Source: JAXHUE01 sp034189655 (GTDB lineage: Bacteria > Chloroflexota > Dehalococcoidia > E44-bin15). From it: 37,847 nt of DNA. The stretch lies in the NCBI GenBank assembly GCA_034189655.1, contig JAXHUE010000017.1, positions 1-37,847 of the forward strand. The letters are read 5' to 3'. Numbering within the stretch: position 1 is the stretch's first letter; each line of letters starts with the position of its first letter. Made by a program: the position numbers and the translations under genes. Positions 36,333 through 37,847 of the stretch are shown here, piece by piece. The notes beneath the pieces are model-generated. The model did no database searches, was not told where the DNA came from, and saw only the letters and a list, made by a program, of their open reading frames with translations.

Positions 36333-37628
36333 CTAGCACGTGCCCGGACTGGTGCCCAGAAACTCGGCAACAAGCTCCATGGCACAAAAATCGCCACACA
36401 TGCTGCACGCAGCCCCGCTGCTCTCGTGATGGGCATGCACTCGCCGCGCCTTGGTCGGGTCGATGCATAGCCTCACCTGCTCCTCCCAGTCCAGACGCTT
36501 GCGCGCCCGCGACATGTCCCGGTTCCACTCCCATGCCCCTCTCACCCCGTTCACGATGTCGGCAGCATGGGCCGCTATCCGCGAGGCGATTATCCCATCT
36601 CTCACATCGTCGGGGTCGGGGAGACCCAGGTGCTCGGACGGGGTGACGTAGCACAGGAAGTCGGCCCCGGCCATGGCGGCAACGGCCCCGCCTATGGCCC
36701 CGGCAATGTGGTCGTAGCCGGCGGCTACATCGGTCACCAGGGGCCCCAGGACGTAGAACGGGGCCCCGTGACACAGGCTCTTCTCTATCTGAACGTTGGC
36801 CACCACCTGGTCCAGCGGCACGTGCCCCGGCCCCTCTACCATCACCTGCACCCCGGCCTCTCGGGCACGCTCTACGAGCTCCCCCAGCACTATAAGCTCC
36901 TCTACCTGCGCCCGGTCGGTGGCATCGACGATGCTCCCCGGCCTCAGCCCGTCGCCCAGGCTCAAGGTGACATCGAACCGCCGCGCGATCTCCAGCAGCC
37001 TGTCGTACTGCTGGTACAGGGGGTTCTCTCGCTCGTGGTACAGTATCCAGCCCAGCAGAAAGGCCCCTCCTCGCGATACGATGTCCATCACTCGCCCTTC
37101 GCGCTTCAACCGCTCGATGGCGGCCTGGGTCACTCCGCAGTGAACGGTGACGAAGTCTACCCCCTCCTCGGCCTGCTGCTCGATGACTCCGAACAGGTCG
37201 TCAGCGCTCATGGCAACTATCGACCCCCTGCGCTCAATGGCCTCGATGCCGGCCTGGTAGATGGGCACCGTCCCCAGCGGGATGGGGCTCTCGGCGAGAA
37301 TGGCACGACGAATGGCCGAGATGTCGCCCCCGGTGCTCAAGTCCATCACGGTGTCTGCCCGGTGCTCGACGGAGACCCGCAGCTTCTCTCGCTCGCTCTC
37401 GATGTCTCCATAGTCCGACGAGGTGCCGATGTTGGCATTGACCTTCACTCGCAGCCCTTTCCCTATGCCGCAGAGCTGCTCCATGGGATGATTTATGTTG
37501 GCCGGAAGCACTATCCGCCCCTCGGCTATCCCTTCCCTGATGAAATCGACGTCCACGCCTTCTGCCTGGGCAACCGCTTTCATCTCGTCTGTGTGTCGCC
37601 CCTCTCTGGCAAGCTCTAGCTGTGTCAT
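36333..37628 (-). CDS. thiC: Phosphomethylpyrimidine synthase ThiC
   Basis: A 431-residue radical-SAM enzyme that converts aminoimidazole ribotide to hydroxymethylpyrimidine phosphate. It is the short form without the N-terminal domain of the 630-residue enterobacterial protein. Visible: VLPANINHPMEQLCGIGKGL near 41, VKVNANIGTSSDYGDIE near 62, DTVMDLSTGGDI near 92, VEGPGHVPLDQVVANVQ, and the C-terminal cluster motif CSMCGDFCAM (C-x2-C-x3-C). ATG at 37628 is preferred over the adjacent GTG 37631 because GGAGG lies 5 bases before it. It is the first gene after a TPP riboswitch and terminator. Confidence 0.96.
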   Translation of the reverse strand: MTQLELAREGRHTDEMKAVAQAEGVDVDFIREGIAEGRIVLPANINHPMEQLCGIGKGLRVKVNANIGTSSDYGDIESEREKLRVSVEHRADTVMDLSTGGDISAIRRAILAESPIPLGTVPIYQAGIEAIERRGSIVAMSADDLFGVIEQQAEEGVDFVTVHCGVTQAAIERLKREGRVMDIVSRGGAFLLGWILYHERENPLYQQYDRLLEIARRFDVTLSLGDGLRPGSIVDATDRAQVEELIVLGELVERAREAGVQVMVEGPGHVPLDQVVANVQIEKSLCHGAPFYVLGPLVTDVAAGYDHIAGAIGGAVAAMAGADFLCYVTPSEHLGLPDPDDVRDGIIASRIAAHAADIVNGVRGAWEWNRDMSRARKRLDWEEQVRLCIDPTKARRVHAHHESSGAACSMCGDFCAMELVAEFLGTSPGTC

Positions 37629-37650
37629 CACCGCCTCCCTCTATAAACGC

Positions 37651-37688
37651 AAAAAACCAAGAGCCTAGGTACGGTTCCAGACCCTTGG
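37651..37688 (-). terminator. Riboswitch-controlled intrinsic terminator before thiC
   Basis: On the minus strand CCAAGGGTCT (37679-37688) pairs with AGGCTCTTGG (37657-37666, with wobbles), followed by six T (37651-37656). It lies between the TPP aptamer and thiC, as in transcription-terminating TPP switches. Confidence 0.85.
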
Positions 37689-37699
37689 TCTCGCTCTGA

Positions 37700-37799
37700 C
37701 CGCTTCCCTACGCTCGCATTACCGAGATCAGGTTCCAGGGGTCAGCGGCTCTTCCATCTCTGCGGTGCCGCTTCTCAGCCCTCTCGAGCTCCCCCGCGG
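37700..37799 (-). promoter_or_regulatory. TPP riboswitch (THI element)
   Basis: On the minus strand the aptamer shows CGGGGGAGC, GGGCTGAGA, then ACCCCTGGAACCTGATC, TCGGTAATGCGAGCGTAGGG and GAAGCGG. These match the conserved THI-box order (GGGGUGC, GCUGAGA, CCUGAUC, UAAUGCxAGCGUAGGGAA). Binding of thiamine pyrophosphate should favour the terminator at 37651-37688 and shut down thiC-thi4-cinA. Confidence 0.96.
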
Positions 37800-37809
37800 T
37801 TCCAGCGCT

Positions 37810-37838
37810 ATCCTACTACAATTATCCGCAAAATGCAA
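37810..37838 (-). promoter_or_regulatory. Sigma-70-type promoter of the thiC operon
   Basis: On the minus strand TTGCAT (37833-37838), 17-base spacer, TAGGAT (37810-37815). The predicted start is near 37803, just before the TPP aptamer. Confidence 0.7.
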
Positions 37839-37847
37839 CCTCTTTTT

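Overview
The window is a high-GC bacterial chromosome segment (a draft scaffold with four 100-base N runs), most likely from the Chloroflexota, class Dehalococcoidia or a relative such as SAR202. That placement is inferred from gene content, not from a marker-gene tree. The supporting content is many acyl-CoA dehydrogenases and CaiB/BaiF-family proteins, a citrate synthase that looks like the Re type, fused HMG-CoA-synthase-like/DUF35 proteins, a deoxyhypusine-synthase-like gene, and a standard bacterial rpmF/fab/nusB block. No rRNA, tRNA, CRISPR array or insertion sequence was seen.

Layout. Positions 1-13,760 (minus strand) hold acyl-CoA catabolism in three transcription units. The first (promoter about 13,740) runs acyl-CoA dehydrogenase, HMG-CoA-synthase-like/DUF35 fusion, SCP2-type thiolase, alpha-methylacyl-CoA racemase. 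The second (promoter about 8,480, structured leader) holds a second fusion/thiolase pair and then a small RAM-domain protein. The third has two tandem long/short acyl-CoA dehydrogenase pairs, preceded by a strong promoter, a tiny aromatic-rich reading frame and a very strong terminator. Together these fit beta-oxidation of alpha-methyl-branched acyl chains, such as isoprenoid or sterol side chains: racemase, heteromeric dehydrogenases, SCP2-type thiolases with DUF35 partners. The hydratase and hydroxyacyl dehydrogenase steps are not in the window.

Positions 13,800-15,660 (plus) carry rsmG and a flippase-like membrane protein. Positions 15,669-18,153 (minus) carry two adjacent CoA-transferase-family genes, one lacking the catalytic Asp. 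Positions 18,250-20,800 (minus) carry Re-citrate synthase, trmO and a MagIII-like DNA glycosylase. Positions 20,840-24,580 (plus) carry yceD-rpmF-fabK-fabD-nusB-acpP. Positions 24,593-29,100 (minus) carry an M20 peptidase, a BcrAD-type activase, plsX, trxA and trxB.

Positions 29,180-30,147 (plus) carry an ADP-ribosylglycohydrolase, probably on a leaderless mRNA. Positions 30,137-34,154 (minus) carry a site-2 protease with CBS domains and a polyamine operon (speD, deoxyhypusine-synthase-like, speB) behind an attenuator-like terminator and a small helix-turn-helix gene. Positions 34,327-37,840 (minus) carry thiC-thi4-cinA under a TPP riboswitch. The most unusual items are the duplicated HMG-CoA-synthase-like/DUF35 fusions with altered catalytic residues, the promoter-microORF-terminator unit ahead of the dehydrogenases, the polyamine operon without a spermidine synthase, and the thi4-cinA coupling.
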